From Sclerotinia nivalis (Eukaryota > Ascomycota > Leotiomycetes > Helotiales > Sclerotiniaceae): a stretch of 64,000 nt of DNA. The position numbers and the translations under genes were made by a program. The stretch spans positions 558,001-622,000 of the forward strand of contig JAPEIS010000008.1 of assembly GCA_029531795.1 (NCBI GenBank). Direction: 5' to 3'. Position 1 is the stretch's first letter. Each line of letters opens with the position of its first letter. Of the stretch, positions 24,880 to 40,300 are shown piece after piece. The notes under the pieces were generated by a model. The model was given only the letters and a program-made list of their open reading frames with translations. It made no database searches and was not told where the DNA came from.

Positions 24880-27800
24880 AAGAAAAAACACAGGTCCCTT
24901 TCCTCAATTAGATCCCCGAACAAAAACGTATAGTATTTCCCAATGATATTATATCCCTCAATGTACGATATCCCAAACGTTATATCTCCAAACGCTATAT
25001 CCTCCATTACAATAATATGTAATATACCTTTAGACAAAACGAACAGTCTTGGTGCGAATAGATCTTTGTAGAGTAAGTATAGCAATCGCACTATACAACT
25101 CCGATTGCAAATTCTGTAGTTTCGGTTGTAATATAGCAGTGTCGGGGTACTTTAAAACCCAAGCTAGTGGCCTTGGCTTTTCTGGGTGAAGACGATGATA
25201 TTCGATAAGAACCTTCTCGTTACCCTTTAAATCATTAGTCAATTGTTAAATTGATATATAATATTTCCATTTAATTAAATAATAATAACCATTCTTATTG
25301 TGATTATCTAAAACTCCTTCAAATATCCATTTTTGAATAGACTCATCTTCATTGTCGTTCCGTTCCAAAACTCTATTCCGTATAGTCAGGGACTTTGATT
25401 TGTTAATCGTTGCTTGAACCGAAAAGTGAAGATTAATATAAGTTGGAAATAAAAGAGAATGATAGAAAACAGAGAAGATTTTAACGTTCTCAGATAATTG
25501 AATAAAGCAAGTATAGAGATAAATCTTGATAATCTTGTAAAAACCGATCTATTTATTATCTAACTTCTTTACTTTACACAAGATCTTCATATTCTTAATA
25601 TTGATATAGACTTTCTGGTCAATTGTATAACGAAGTGAATTAAAGCGATAACGATTAGTATAGTCTTTATAAATAACAATTGTTTGTTATACAAAAATGC
25701 AAAATTGTTTCAAGATATATTCTATACAATTCGCAGTCTGATTTCCTTTAAAGAATTCCTGTTTTTGTATTAGAATCATATCCGGTAGGTAAGGTTTACT
25801 AGGCTCAATATCTAGGTACAGGTTAAAACCATAATTGGCAAAGAAAAGCGAGCAATCAGTTGTCTTAGAAACTATATTATTGAATGCAAACTTGACTAAG
25901 AATAACTAATCCAATCAATCGTCTTAATAGTAATTAACAAAAGCTTGTAAATACTGTTCCAGAACCGAATTAATACATTCGATCTGATTATCTGTTTGAG
26001 GATGAAAAGCTGAAGAATGCTTTAGGATAACTCTTAATTGCTCCGAAAGTTATAACCAGAATCCTAATACAAACTGTATTCCCCAATCGGAAATGATATT
26101 GTCCAGAAATCTATGAAATATATAAATACAATTGATAAAAGTATCGATTAGTTCTTCTATCGTTAGTATATGTACACCAATGAAATATCTCATTTTGATT
26201 AGCTTGCAAATTACTATCAAGATATATTTATAAATAGAATTATAACGAATACAATCTAAAAACAATATAATATAATCGATTGAGATATCAGACTATATAC
26301 AAAAAGGGATAGACAACGATTTTAAAAATCCGGAAAGTATCGATTTAGACGACTTGATATAAATACAAAGTTCGTAGATCTTTATATAGAATACAATTTC
26401 CAAATATATATTAAACCATTAATATATACAAAAAACAAAATCGATTGTTTTAATTCAACCAGAATGACCAACAGAACTAAAAGAATAAATCCGATAAATA
26501 ATTTGAAGCTTAAGCTTATCATTTGATGAAATCCAAAGCTTATTCCAATAGTAAATTCTATTATTTTAGACCGAACAATCCTGTATAACAATCCGAAGAG
26601 TCTTACAATACTCCTTTGGTCATTTAATTATCAATAAATTATTAAAAGTAAAGATGAATTGATCTACGATATCAGATCTAGCATATATTGCATCGATTAG
26701 AATATCAATTGATTAATTGTAAAATGATATTATTGTCTTTACTAATATCAAATTGATATACTCAATCAAATCCTTATAAAGATCGGCGTCAAAACGATTC
26801 TAAAAAAGAACAATGCATTTTCGATTCTTTAAATGTTCATCATTTGAATCAGAGCAATATAATCGATCTTCGTATTTTCTACTTAATGCATCTAATCGGA
26901 TAACTTTATTTCTTGATCGATAGATTATACAGAAATTATATTGAGACAGAAATTCGGATTATCGTATCTATTGTTGATTGAAAGCCTTTGTAATCATAAA
27001 ATACTCGAGATTCTTATGATCAATGAGAATCTCGAACTTCTTTTATGAACCCTAAAGTTTCGAATACCATTCTTCTATTGTTTTGATAATAACAAGTAAT
27101 TCTTTATCATAAATCTTATAATTGTATTCTATTGTTATATGTTTAGATAAAAAGTAAACGATTGAATATAAAACGTTATCATTATTGTATTACAAAAGAA
27201 CTCCTTTTGAAGTTCAATCGAAAGTATCAATTTCCAAAATAATTTTCCATTTGTAATCGAAGTATATCAAAACCAGTGTTATTATAAAAGCTCTTTTTAA
27301 AGCATTAAAAGCCTTTGTATAATTTGTAATCCAATCTTATATAATGTTTTTCTGTAAAAGATTATTGAAAAAACAACAAATCTTTGAAAAATCTTTTATA
27401 AAACATTGATAGAAATTGGCGAAACCAAGAAATCGTTGTAAATCCTTTATACACAAAAACAACTTTCAAAATATAATAACTATAATCTTTTCTTGATCCA
27501 TTTCGATGTTTTTAATTGTAATAATAAAATCCAAATACTTTGTCTTTGTAATTTCGAATTCGTATTTGTTAATATCAATCTGTAATCCAGTATCTATTAG
27601 TTTTTAAACTATTTGATGAATATATTCTTTATATTTTATAGGATTATCGGAATAGATTAAAACATTATTGAGATATGCAATACAATACTTATTCAACTTA
27701 TCGAAAAATATATGATTGATATAATATTGGAACGATACAAATATATTGCAAAGATCGAAAAGTATAATTAAAGATTCAAAAAGACCAAAATAAATAATGA

Positions 27801-29650
27801 ATGTAATTTTCTATTCATTCCCTTCGACAATTCACAACTTGTTGAACATTGCAATGATATTAAACTTGATGTAAATTTTTGTATTGTAGAAAACGTTCAA
27901 CGTTTCGTAAACGATGAATAATAAATAACAATTCTTTATAATAACGTTATTGAATCTTCGATAATTTTGATAGATATAGATCCCTCTTTCAAGCTTAATA
28001 GTCAACAGCAAAGGAAAGGTGTATTACAACTTCGATTCCCGAATGAACCCTTTGAAAAGATTATCATTGAGTTATTTGTATACCACCATCAACTCCATTG
28101 ACGATAAAGAGCGGTTTTTGAAATAAAATAGCTCTTTATTAGGTATCAATTCAATCTTATAGTTTCAGATTCAGCGAAACAGCAATTTATCTGTATAATG
28201 TAAAAGAAAAGTAGAAAGTTTATCTTACAATTATATAAAAAGCTTTTGTTGTATTTGATTGTTACTAAGGGAAGATTTGCTAATTAAAAATTTATCGATA
28301 TCAATTTCAAAAACCTTTTATAGATGAAACGATTAATAGCAATTGTATACAAAATCATAAAATTGTAGCAAAGTTTTAAAAAGCATCTCTACTATATCAT
28401 TTTGCCTTTATAAAATCAATCGAAAATCCCTTTCTATAAATATCGGGAACAATATAGTTTATCGTAGATGATCTTTTTTAACAGCTTTCTGTATAATATC
28501 CAATTCATTTTATATTAACCGGATAATCCAAACGTTATCTTGTTAACAGAACAAAACAAAGCTAGAAACTTGTAATTAACAAATATCATCTATATTTGGG
28601 CTTATATCCTTGTAGACAGATATAAGGAGTTCCCCAACAGAAAACAAAGGCAAACGGTTTTTTGGACTATGAATAAAGCGATGTCGATCTGCAATCTTCA
28701 AAATCGATTTTGAATATAAGCAATTGGGAATCATCTGTATTTGATTATTTGATTTCCTGCAGCGCTTTATTCGATAATAATTCACACCAAGCATCAAACC
28801 TTATTGAAATTCGAAATGAATAGAAGAATCGTTAAATTGTAATATATAATCTTTGTTTAATATCTTTTCGATAAAAGGTTTTTTATAAAGAACTCCTTTA
28901 GAAACAGAAGATATTTGAATAGATAAAGAGTCGGTATCATTCTTTGGACAATCCTCAATATAAAAAAAGCGATATTTATAAATTATACATTTAGCTTTTA
29001 TATCAGAATCGGTAAGGAATTTATTTAAAGATTCGATAACATCAATAATCTATTGTAAAATAATTTTTGCTAGATTCTTTTGTTCCTTAACCAAAGATAG
29101 AATCGTTGGTACGATAACTAGTTCTGAATTATAACATATCGAGCAATTGAAAATACAATAGTTTGAAGAGAATGTTAAACTCATCTCTGTCCAATTGATA
29201 GTAGGATTATAGTATTGTAATTATAGTAAATTAAAGATTAATAGTATTTCTGATGAAAACTGGATAATATAAAAAGATTAATACTTATAGTAATCCTTTA
29301 TAACGATTTCTATTACAAAATATTCTGTAATTCTATCGGCAATCTTTCCATCAACAAATCGAAATTCGTAAGGAGAAAGTAAGAATTGTATTTCAATATT
29401 ATATTTGAAAATAAAAAACGATCAGCAAAAACTTTCTTAGAGTATTTATTATCAATAAAACTTGTAACAATAAAAGGGTTTTTATATATAAAGAATATAA
29501 TAATTTTAACAAATAGAGATTTGCTATTTATAGAGTTGAATTGTAATAGCTTATATTTATTTATTCTTCGATTTATCTTTTTGTTTTTAATATTCCTTTA
29601 TGAACGATTTTTTGTAAAGGTTAGTCTTTTCTTTATTCAAAACTTTTCTT
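24880..29650 (-). pseudogene. D3 pol relic
   Basis: Reading from right to left, protease is at about 29300-29500 and the pol linker at 28576-28797 (FIHSPKNRLPLFSVGEL). RT is at about 27600-28100, RNase H at about 26800-27250, and the integrase core at 26050-26265 (ELIDTFINCIYIFHRFLDNI, IISDWGIQFVLGF). A chromodomain with C-terminal tail is at about 25030-25320 (YYYLIKWK, then YHRLHPEKPRPLAWVLKYP). The tail frame at 25030-25242 is open. Elsewhere stops are frequent. Confidence 0.78.
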
Positions 29651-29951
29651 AACTAAATCAAATGTAAAAACAACTTCCTTTAACTCGATATAGTCTTACC
29701 ATTGTATTTAATTCAAATGTTGTTAGCTTTGTATTCAATTACTAATATATTCTTCTCGAAATCTATTATAATCATTGTTAAACCTATTGGTGTTTCGGAA
29801 AGCTAAAATAGCAGTACATTGAATAGAGATTAGATTAGTTGAAACAATGGTATTATAATTGGAAAAAACGTTAGCAGAAATTTATTTGCCAGAAAAAAGA
29901 TTATTATTGATATCATAAATAATACAACAATCAATCTGAAGATAACCGATC

Positions 29952-30114
29952 TATTACGGTGAGGGAAAAGATATATATAGGGTTGATCTATAGTTGTACT
30001 ATAAAAAAAGGAAGAAGGTCAAGGAGGTAATCTGATTATATAGAAATGAGTGTATGTATGTGTGCCTAAGGTATATATGATTATATACAAATAAAAAAGG
30101 ATAAATTTGTAATA
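29952..30114 (-). repeat. 3' LTR of D2
   Basis: This 163-bp copy of the D LTR starts TATTACAAATTTATC on the minus strand. It is strongly RIP-mutated compared with the 5' LTR at 49264. Confidence 0.85.
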
Positions 30115-30199
30115 GTGTTTTTTCTTTAAAAAATCTATTTGACTTTAAATGGATGTTAGAAAATAAAGAAAAATAAAGAAAAAATACAGATCCCTTCTT

Positions 30200-33100
30200 T
30201 CAATTAAATCTCCGAACAAAAATGTATAGTATCTTTTAATAATATGATATTCCTCAATATATAATATCCCAAATGCTATATCTTCTATTGTAATAATATG
30301 TAATATACTTTTAAACAAAATGAATAATCTTGATGTGAATAGATTTTCGTAGAATGAGCGTAGCGATTGTATTGTATAATTCCGGTTACAAATTCTGTGG
30401 TTCCAATTGTAATATAGCAGTGTCGAAGTATTTTAGAATTCAAGTTGATGGTTTTGGCTTTTTTGAATGAAGACAATGATACTTGATAAGAATCTTCTTG
30501 TTATTTTTTAAATTATTAGCTGGTTGTTAAATTGGTATGTAGTATCTTCATTTGATTAAATAATAATGATTATTCTTATTGTGATTATCTAGAACTCTTT
30601 CAAATATTCATTTTTGAACAGGTTTATTCTTATCATTGTTTTACTCCAAAACTTTGTTTTGTGTAGTTAGAGATTCTGATTCGTTAATTGTTGTTTGAAC
30701 TGGGAAGTGAGGATTAGTATGAACTAGAAATAAAAAAGAATGATAGAAAATAGGGAAGATTTTAATGTTTTTAAGTAATTGAATAAGGCAAGTATAAAGA
30801 TAAACCTTGATAATCTTGTAAAAATCGATTCATTTATCATTTAGCTTTTTTGCTTTATATAAAATCTTTATATTCTTGGTATTGATATAGACTTTCTAGT
30901 TAATCGTATAGCAAAGTGAATCAGAATAGTGATAATTAATATAGTCCTTATAAATAGCAATTGTCTATTGTATAAAAACGCGAAGTTGTTTTAAGATATA
31001 TTTTATATAATCTGCAATCTGATTATCTTTAAAGAATTCTTGTTTTTGTATTAGAATTATATTCGATAAATAAAGTTTATTAGATTCAATATCTAGGTAT
31101 AGATTAAAGCTATAATTGGCGAAGAAGGGTAAACAATTAATTATTTCAGAAATCATATTATTAAATACAAACTTGATTAAGGGTAATCAATTCAACTAAT
31201 CATCTTGATAGTAGTTAACAAAAGCTTGTAAATATTGCTTCAAAATTGAATTAATATATTCGATTTGATTATTTGTTTGAGGATGAAAAGCTGAAGAATG
31301 TTTTAAAGTAATTTCCAATCGCTTTAAGAATTGTGATCAGAATTCTGATACGAATTATATTCCCTGATCGGAAATGATATTGTCCGGAAGTCTATAAAAT
31401 GTATAAATACAATTGATGAAGGTATCGATTAGCTTTTTTATCGTTAGTATATATGTATCAATGAAATGTCTCATTTTGGTTAGTTTGTAGATTATTATCA
31501 AAATATGTTTATAGATAGAATTATGGTAAGTGCAGTCTGGGAATGGTGTAATATAATCGATTAAGATATCAGATTATATACGAAAAGAGATAGATAATGG
31601 TTTCAAAAATCCGGGAAGTATTGATTTAGACGATTTAATGTGAATATAAAGTTTGTAGATTTTCATATAGGATATGATTTCCAAATATATATTAGGTTAT
31701 TAATATATATAAGAGATAAGATCGATTGTTTTAGTTTGATTAGGATAATCGGTAGGATTAGAAGAATGAATCCGATAGATAATTTGGAATTTGAATTTAT
31801 TGTTTGATGGAATCTAAAGTTTATTTCGATAGTAAATTCTATTATTTTGGATCGAATAATCTTATATAACGATTCGAAAAGTTTTATGATATTTCTTTGG
31901 TTATTTAGTTATTGATAGATTGTTAAAAGTAGAGATGAATTGATCTGTGATATCGGATTTAATATATACTATATCGATTAGGGTATCAATTGGTTGATTG
32001 TGGAACGGTATTATTATTTCCATTAGTGCTAAATTGATATATTCAATCAAATCCTTATAAAGATCGGTATCAAAACGGTTCTGAAGGAGGACAATACACT
32101 TTCGATTCTTTAAACGCTCATTATTTGGATTAGAATGATACAATCGATCTTTGTATTTTCTGTTGAATGTATTTGATCGAATAGTTTTGTTTCCTGGTCG
32201 ATAGATTATACGGAAATTATATTGAGATAGAAATTCGGATTATCATATTTGTTATTGATTGAAGACTTTTGTAGTTATAAAATACTTGAGGTTTTTGTAA
32301 TCAATGAGAATCTCGAATTTCTTTTGTAAATTTTGGAATTCCAGACATCATTCTTTTATTGTTTTGATAATAGCGAATAGTTCCTTGTTGTAGATCTTAT
32401 AATTGTATTCTGTTGTTATATACTTAGATGAAAAGTAAATAATTGAATATAAGATATTATTATTATCATATTACAAAAGAACTCCTTTTGAAGTCTAATC
32501 GGAAACATCGATTTCCAAAACAATTTTCTATTTATAATCGAAGTATACCAAAACCGGTGCCATTATAAAAATCCTTTTTAAAGCATCAAAAATCTTTGTA
32601 TAATCTATAGTCCATTTCTATATAATGTTCTTTTACAAGAGATCGTTGAGAGAACGATAAATCTTTAAAAAATCTTTTATAAAACGTTAATAGAAATTAA
32701 CGAAGTTAAGAAATCGTTGTAAATCCTTTATATACAAAGGCAATTCTTAAGATGTAATAATTGTGATCTTTTCTTAATCCATTTCGATATTTTCGATTGT
32801 AATAATAAGACTCAGATACTTTGTTTTTATAATTTCGAATTCTTATTTGTTGATATCAATCTGTAATCCAGTATCTATTAGTTTTTGAATCATTTAACAA
32901 ATATATTTTTTATATTTTATAGGATTATCGGAATAGATTAAGATATTATCGAAATATATGGTATAATACTTATTCAATTCATCGAAAAGTATATGATTAA
33001 TATAATATTAGAACGATACAAATATATTGTAGAAACCGAAAGATATAACTAAAGATTCAAAAAGACTAAAACGAATAATGAATATAGTTTTCTATTTATC

Positions 33101-35000
33101 CTTTTTAGCGATTTGCAATTTGTTGAACGCTGTAATAATATCAAGTTTGGTATAAATTTTTGTATTGCAAAGAGTATTTAATATTTTGTAAACGATAGAT
33201 AATAGATAGCGATTCTTTATAATAACGTTATTGAATCCTCAATAATCTTAATAGATACAGACCCCCCCTTCAGACTTGGTAGTTAACAGCAAAGGAGAGA
33301 TGCATCGCGACCTCGATTCCCGAATGAATCCTTTGAAGAAATTATCATTGAGTTATTTGTATATCATTATTAATTCTATTAGCGATAGAAAACGATTTTT
33401 GAAATAAGGTAGTTCTTTATCAAATATCAATTCAATCTTATAATCCTAGATTTAACGAGGCGGTAGCTTATCTATATAATATAGAAGAAAAACAGGAAGT
33501 TTGTTTTGTAATTATATAGGGAGCCTTTATTGTATTTGATTATTATTAAGGAAAGGTTTGTTGATTAAAAATTTGTTGATATCAGTTTCAGAGATCTTCT
33601 GTAGATAAAGTGGTTTATAACAATTGTATACAAAATCATAAAATTGTAGTAGAGTTTTAGAAAGCATTTTTGCTACATTACTTTATCTTTATAAAATCGA
33701 TCGAAAATCCTTTTTTGTGAGTATCGGGAACAATATAGTTTGTTGTAGATGATCTTGATCAATAGTTTTCTGTAAAGTATTTAATTCATCCTATATCAAT
33801 TGGATAGCTCGAACGTTATTTTGTTGACAGAACGAGATAAAATTAGAAGCTTGCAATTAACGAATATTATTTATATTTGGGCTTGTATTTTTGTAGACAA
33901 GTATAAAGAGTTCCCTAATAGAAAGCAAGGGCAAATGGTTTTTTGGATTATAAATAGAGCGACATCGATTTGCAATTTTCAAAATCGATTTTGAATGTAA
34001 ACAATTGGGAATTATTTGTATTTGATTATTTGATTCTCTGTAATGCTTTGTTCGATAATGATTCATGTTAGATATTAGATCTTATTGAAATTCGAGATCA
34101 ATAGAAGAATCGTCAGATTGTGATATATAACTTTTGTTTGGTATCTTTTCGATAAAAAGTTTTTTATAAAAAGTTCTTTTAGAAGCAAAAAACATTTGAA
34201 TAAATAAAGAATCGATATCGTCTTTTAGATAATCTTCGGTATAGGGAAAGCGATATTTATAATCTGTATATTTAGCTTTTATATCAGAATCAATAAGGAA
34301 TTTATTTAAAGATTCGATAATATCGATAATCTATTATAAAATAACTTTTGTTAAATCCTTTTATTTCTTGACCGAAGATGGAATTGTTGGTATACTAATT
34401 GGTTTTGAATCATAACGCACCGAACAATTGGAAATATAATAGTTTGAAGAAAATATTAAACTTATCTCCGTTCAATTGATAATAGGATTGTAACGTTATA
34501 ATTATAATAAACTAAAGATTAACGATATTTTTAATGAAAGCTGAGTAATATAAAAAGATCAATATTCATAATAATCTTTTATAGCGATTTCTATTACAAA
34601 ATATTCTGTAATTCTATTAACGATCTTTTTATCAGCAAATCGAAGCTTGCGAGGAAAAGATAAGAATTGTATTTCGATATTATATTTGAGAATAAAAGAA
34701 CGATTAATAAAGGTTTCTTTGAAATATCCATTATCAATAAGATTTGTAATAGTAAAAGAGTTTTTATATACAAGGAATATAATGGTTTTAATAAATAAAG
34801 ATTTGCTATTTATAAAATTAAATTATAATAGTTTATATTTATTCATTCTTCGATTTACCTTCTTGCTTTTAATATTCCTTTACAAACGATTTTTTGTAAA
34901 GGTTAATCTTTTCCTTATTCAGAACTTTCCTTAATTGAACTAAATATAAAGACAACCTTCTTTAGTTCGATATAGCCTTATTATTATATCTGATTCAGAT
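30200..35000 (-). pseudogene. D2 pol relic
   Basis: The domains match D3 one for one. Protease is at about 34500-34800, the pol linker at 33857-34066, RT at about 32850-33300 and RNase H at about 32100-32500. The integrase zinc and core region is at about 31300-31900, a late integrase block at 30965-31156, and the chromodomain tail at about 30285-30560. All frames are broken by stops. Confidence 0.75.
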
Positions 35001-35004
35001 ATTA

Positions 35005-35435
35005 TTAGCCTTGTATCTAATTACCAATATATTCTCTTCAAAATCTATCGCGATTATTATTAGATCTATTAGCGTTTCGGAAAGCTGGGGCAACGGTATA
35101 TTGAACGAGGGCTAGATTAGTTAGGACAATAGTATTATAATTGGAAAAGGTATTAATAGAAGCCTATTTGTCGAAAAGAAGATTATTATTGATATCATAA
35201 ATAGTATAATAATCAATCTGAAGATAATCGATTTTATTATAACAATTACAAGAAACTACAAGATTAAACTTCTTTTTTTTATTTTACTAATCCTTTTACT
35301 ATTATCTTTTTTACTTTATTGTATCGAGATCTATAAAATTATTATCATCAACAATAGATATATTATCAGAATTTTTGTTATAATATTCGGCGTCACGAAG
35401 ATTCTAACTCCAAGTAAAGAATTTCTTTTACCAAT
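35005..35435 (-). pseudogene. D2 gag relic, downstream piece
   Basis: This is the part of D2 gag on the left of C2, containing the zinc-knuckle region at about 35225-35275. A second knuckle cysteine codon has become TAT. It joins the piece at 48036-48760 once C2 (35436-48035) is removed; the last bases CCAAT are the target duplication. Confidence 0.72.
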
Positions 35436-35581
35436 TGTCACGGGTTCGTAACCCGTTCCTAGCTAGTCTGCATGGCTGCCTAAGGCACCCATCCCTCATA
35501 TAATCGGAGCTCTTCCTAGCATCTTCTTCCTTCTTTGTAGAATATTATCATATCTTAAAGCATTCTATTATTATTGTGATA
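35436..35581 (+). repeat. 5' LTR of C2
   Basis: It starts TGTCACGGGTTCGTAACCCG and ends GTGATA. The terminal hairpin seen in C1 is conserved. Confidence 0.9.
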
Positions 35582-35699
35582 GTATATTCTATCTTTTATA
35601 AAGACTCTGCTGTTGAACGGGAAAGATAGCCCAGTTTTGCTAAATAATCAATTTCACGAAATACTCGGAAACTTCGATTATTAATATATCGATAAATAA

Positions 35700-37100
35700 T
35701 AAACAATGTTTTAATTCGATTTCAACCCCAATCCAGATCTAGATTCAAATCCAGACCTCGATTTAATTAATACTATATTGTTATATATTCGAAATCAAAG
35801 ACTTTACAATTATATTTCAGTTTTTAAGATTATCTTAAATAATCTATTATTATATCGGATATCATTCAATCAACCCCATCAGAACCATCGATACCCCCAA
35901 TCCAATCAAAGATAATGCCCGAACTCTAAGAGTATATTAAATCTGTTTTCTTTAATTATCAATAGCTTATATATGAACTCTCCAACATTGGAGATAGAGA
36001 TTTTAAAGATCCAATCTCTATTTCCGATATATTTATCAATATACAGAATCCTGAAGCTATTGTATATATGTAATATTTGTTCAGTTTCACAGAACGGATG
36101 TTAGCTCAAACAAAGCAATACCGATAAGAAATACATGTACTATAAGAAGATCTGCAATTAAATAATACAATTAATACAAGATTAATGATTCAGAACTCTG
36201 TTTTTCGGAAACAATTTGATCAATCATTTATCGGCGCAAACTCTACTGTATCAATTTATCGACTACAATAAACTACGAAAAATCCTAAATCATTCAAAAA
36301 TGAAAAAACAGGCCTTTTAATTCAACAAAACGAATACAAAGATTGGAAAATGGATTTATATATCTATTGGAAAAACGATTCTACAGTTTTCGATATAGAA
36401 CAAAAGAAATTGTTATATATAGTTTCGCTTTTGAAAGAAATAGTTTGATAGGAAAGATGAAAGGATATTGAAGGAATTATAGATAATATATCGGAATTTA
36501 CTATTATAGATATATTCCTAAAGAAACTTGATGATCTTTATATTTCAATTGATACTAAACGTAAGACAACAATCAAATTCGATAAACTCAAAATGGACGA
36601 TAAAATCCTATTTTCTTCTTTTTATTTATAATTGGAATATTTAGGTATACTTAATAGAAAAACTTCCCGAGAAATAGTTCTTGCAATGAAACAAAAAGTC
36701 ATCGATAAACTGAAAACATTGATAAAAAGCGATTCAAACTCTTACGAATTCATTGATACTGAAGGATAGAGAAAAAAGTTCCAAGTATAAAGTTAAAATT
36801 ATCGAGATAATAAACATTACAATATAAACTCCTCGAAATCTAGTTCAATTTATACTCAATAACAAGTATTGTCAGTATTTCATATCCAAAACGATTCTAT
36901 AGATCTCGATGTAATCAGAACCCCAAAACAAATATAAAGAGAGTACGAATATCTTTATGATCTATACTATTTTTATAAATAATCTGAATATCGAATTGTA
37001 GATTGTAAAGTAAAGAAATAAGTCGATATTATAAGAAATGCAAACGGATACAAAGGTATTTTTTGTAAAAGTAATTATTTGAAAGGTAATTATTAACTAC
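35700..37100 (+). pseudogene. C2 gag relic
   Basis: It parallels C1 gag: KNPKSFKNEKTGLLIQQNEYK near 36280 and YIYWKNDSTVFDIEQKKLL near 36355. A zinc knuckle at about 36960-37005 has lost cysteines to tyrosine. Stops interrupt the frame throughout. Confidence 0.72.
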
Positions 37101-37399
37101 ATCAAAATCAACAATACTATTCGAATAGTTCAATCAATCGAGGTGGCTATCAATAAAAAGGATATCAAGTATAGCCTTAAACTCAACAATACCGTTTCTT
37201 TAATTCAATTAGTTGTAGAAGTTTTCAATGAGATAATTATCAAGGTTACAATAATCACCAACAATAACACTTTAATATATTTACTGGATTTGTTGAAGAA
37301 GAAGCATTAGTACCATCAGAAAGCATATCAAATATATTTCCTTGTAATATAGTATTATCGTCATCTATATCTATTTAAGAGCATTCGGGAAAAGTTTAA

Positions 37400-40300
37400 C
37401 CTTTACGATAAATCGTTCGCGGGGGTTATCAAGGGATACAGAATAGATACGATGAACAATAACTAACAAAGAACCTTTATAGTTCAATTCTATAGATAAT
37501 AAATCTTTACTTGTTTAAACTATTATGTTCCCAATACACTTCTTTCCTTTCAATGTGATCAGTTTGATTGATAATGGATATTCAGGAAAGGCATTCGCTG
37601 ATTGTTCTTTTGTTGACCGAAACAATATCCCAATTCGATCCTTACTATATCGTTGCGAACTCTGTTTAGTAGATGGAAACACTACAGATATCATCATTGA
37701 TTATTTTGTAATAAATATAGCGATGAGACAATATAAAGAAATATAATTATTCTTCGTTATAAAACTTTTCAAAGAAACTCTAGTTATTTTCGGACTATCA
37801 TGGTTATAATATTATAATCTATATATAAACTGATAGAATATGATTCTTTCTTTCAATTCTCAATATTGTATGACTCATTGTTGCCCTTACGGTACATTCA
37901 ATCCAATACAAGCACCAACAATCCCTTCGCCAATGTATACAGACTAAATATACAAAAGTATTATATCTACAAAACCATCTAACAATAAAAATCCTTTCCG
38001 ATATTTATCATTATTTATTGAAGACGAAAACGAAGACGACAAAATATACATTCAAAATTTTAAAACGATCTTAAAAAAGCTGTTGGAGCAAGATTATAAT
38101 GAATCAGTTTCTACAGACGAAGGTTATAAATCGATAGAAGACTTTGGAATCGATTTGCAAATCGATAAGACCTTGATATCTGGTGTAAATCATTATCGTA
38201 TAAAAGTTTACAATAAGGAAGTATCATTTCAAGTATAAATGATACCAAACCGATATTCTATTCAATATAAGTCTATACAAAAGATCGCTGGATAATATCG
38301 ATCGAAATCAATACCAAAAAATAAACCCTTACCATTATTATCAATTCCAATCCCAAAAGAATAGATCGAGATCACTTCCAATATAAAACCAGATTTAGAT
38401 AATATCCGTTGATTACAAGCTACTAGTTTTATATTTTTTTATTAACAAAATAAAATAAAGGTTATATATCTTATATAAAAGGAATTAGATCGAGCAAAAA
38501 AGATTATCCAACAAAAACACTTATATAAAACAACAATAGTTCCAATTCTTCAAAAACAAGATTTCAAGGATATACTATATAGAAAAGGTAATATCGTTGA
38601 TACATTAATTAAAGTATCTTTGAAGTTTTACGATTTTGTTTACTATTGTTATCAATCAGAATATCTTCGAAAAATAATAGAGATGGATATTAAGAAATTC
38701 CTCAATGGTAAATCATTATTTAGCGATAACGAGATCAAAGAAAAGCTTCATTTGTGATTTCAAAACAAACTACCTGTTTTCCTATCTCGTCATATAGATA
38801 TACTTCCTTTACGATAGGTATAGGATTACAAGATAAAGTTAATGTTTGGAAAAGAATCTTTATATTTCAAAAATCGTCTTTTGTTCCTTCTCGAATTAAA
38901 GGTAATTCGAAAATGGATCGATGATAATCTTACCAAAAGTTTCATTCGGGAATCAAGATTACAAAGCGCAATCTTATTACTTTTAGCAATTAAATCTAAT
39001 AAAAGAGTTTGTATCTATTAAGATTATTGTAATTTGAACAATATTATTATTAAGAATCGATACTCTTTATCAATTATTCGAAAAACTCTGGATACTCTTT
39101 GTAATACAAAAATCTATACCAAATTAGATATTATTGTTGTTTTCAACAAACTTCGTATTGCAGAGAATGATAAATGGAAAACCACTTTCATTACTCGATT
39201 TGGATTATTCGAATCATTAATTATGCTTTTTGGTTTTTACAATATATTAGTGTTATTCCAACATTATATTAATTATATTTTGTTTAACGAACTGGATAAA
39301 TATTGTATTGTATACCTCGATAATATTCTTATATATTTTGAAGATAAGAATCAATATCGAGAATATATTCGTAATATAATCCAGAAACTATAAGATACTG
39401 GCTTACAAATCGATATTAATAAATGCGAATTCAAAACAACTTTTACGAAATATTTAAGCTTTATAATCACAATTGAAGGTATAAAAATGAATCAAAATAA
39501 AGTATCAGCTATTACCTTTTGGGTATAATCAATGTTTGTTAAAGATTTACAATAATTCCTTAGTTTCGCGAATTTTTATCATCGATTTATAAAAGACTTT
39601 TCAAAGATCTACTATCCTTTAAATGACCTTTTGTGGAAAGAAATAGATTGGCAATAGGAGAACGATTATATAATAATATTCAAGAACTTAAAGAAAGTAT
39701 TTATAATAATTTTAATACTTATTTATTTTAATTACAATAGGAAAACTATATTGAAAACAGATGCTTCGGATTGAATTTCGGAAGGGGTACTTTCTCAATA
39801 CAATAATAACAACGTTTTACAATCAATAGTATACTTTTCTTCGAAATATTCGGTTGCTGAATATAATTACAAGATTTACAATAAAGAATTATTAGCTATT
39901 ATTAAATCAATAAAGAAATGATAACCGGAATTACAAAAATCTCAATAAGAATTCGAAATCCTGACCGATCACAAGAATCTAGAATACTTTACAATAACGA
40001 AAGTATTAAATCAATATCAAATACAATAATCAGAGTTTCTATTTCAATACAACTTCCGAATTGTTTATCGATCAGGAACCAAAGCAATTCAACCAAATAC
40101 TTTGAATCGCCAATGGGAGGATCGATTTGATAATTTTGATCCCAATAACGAATGTTTAAAAAACCGGGAGCGTATTATTTTATCTGTTGATAAATTCAAT
40201 ATAGATCTATACAAAAAACTTATAGACGATCTTTTGTTAGTTACAACAAATTGGACAATACCATTTAAAGATAAGTTTATCGACGAACTCATTGATATAA

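Larger units (their letters stand above)
24656..29951 (-). mobile_element. Ty3/gypsy D3, lacking its 5' end
   Basis: The minus-strand element has a 3' LTR at 24656-24818 and pol to its right. It stops at 29951, in the middle of the gag zinc knuckle (position equivalent to D1 12759), exactly where the 3' LTR of D2 begins. The D3 leader, most of gag and 5' LTR are missing. Confidence 0.82.

Noticed and set aside
29386..29652. Plus-strand 88-codon membrane-like protein
   Set aside because: It is the antisense reading of the D3 protease region; the same shadow appears in D2 at 34647-34934.
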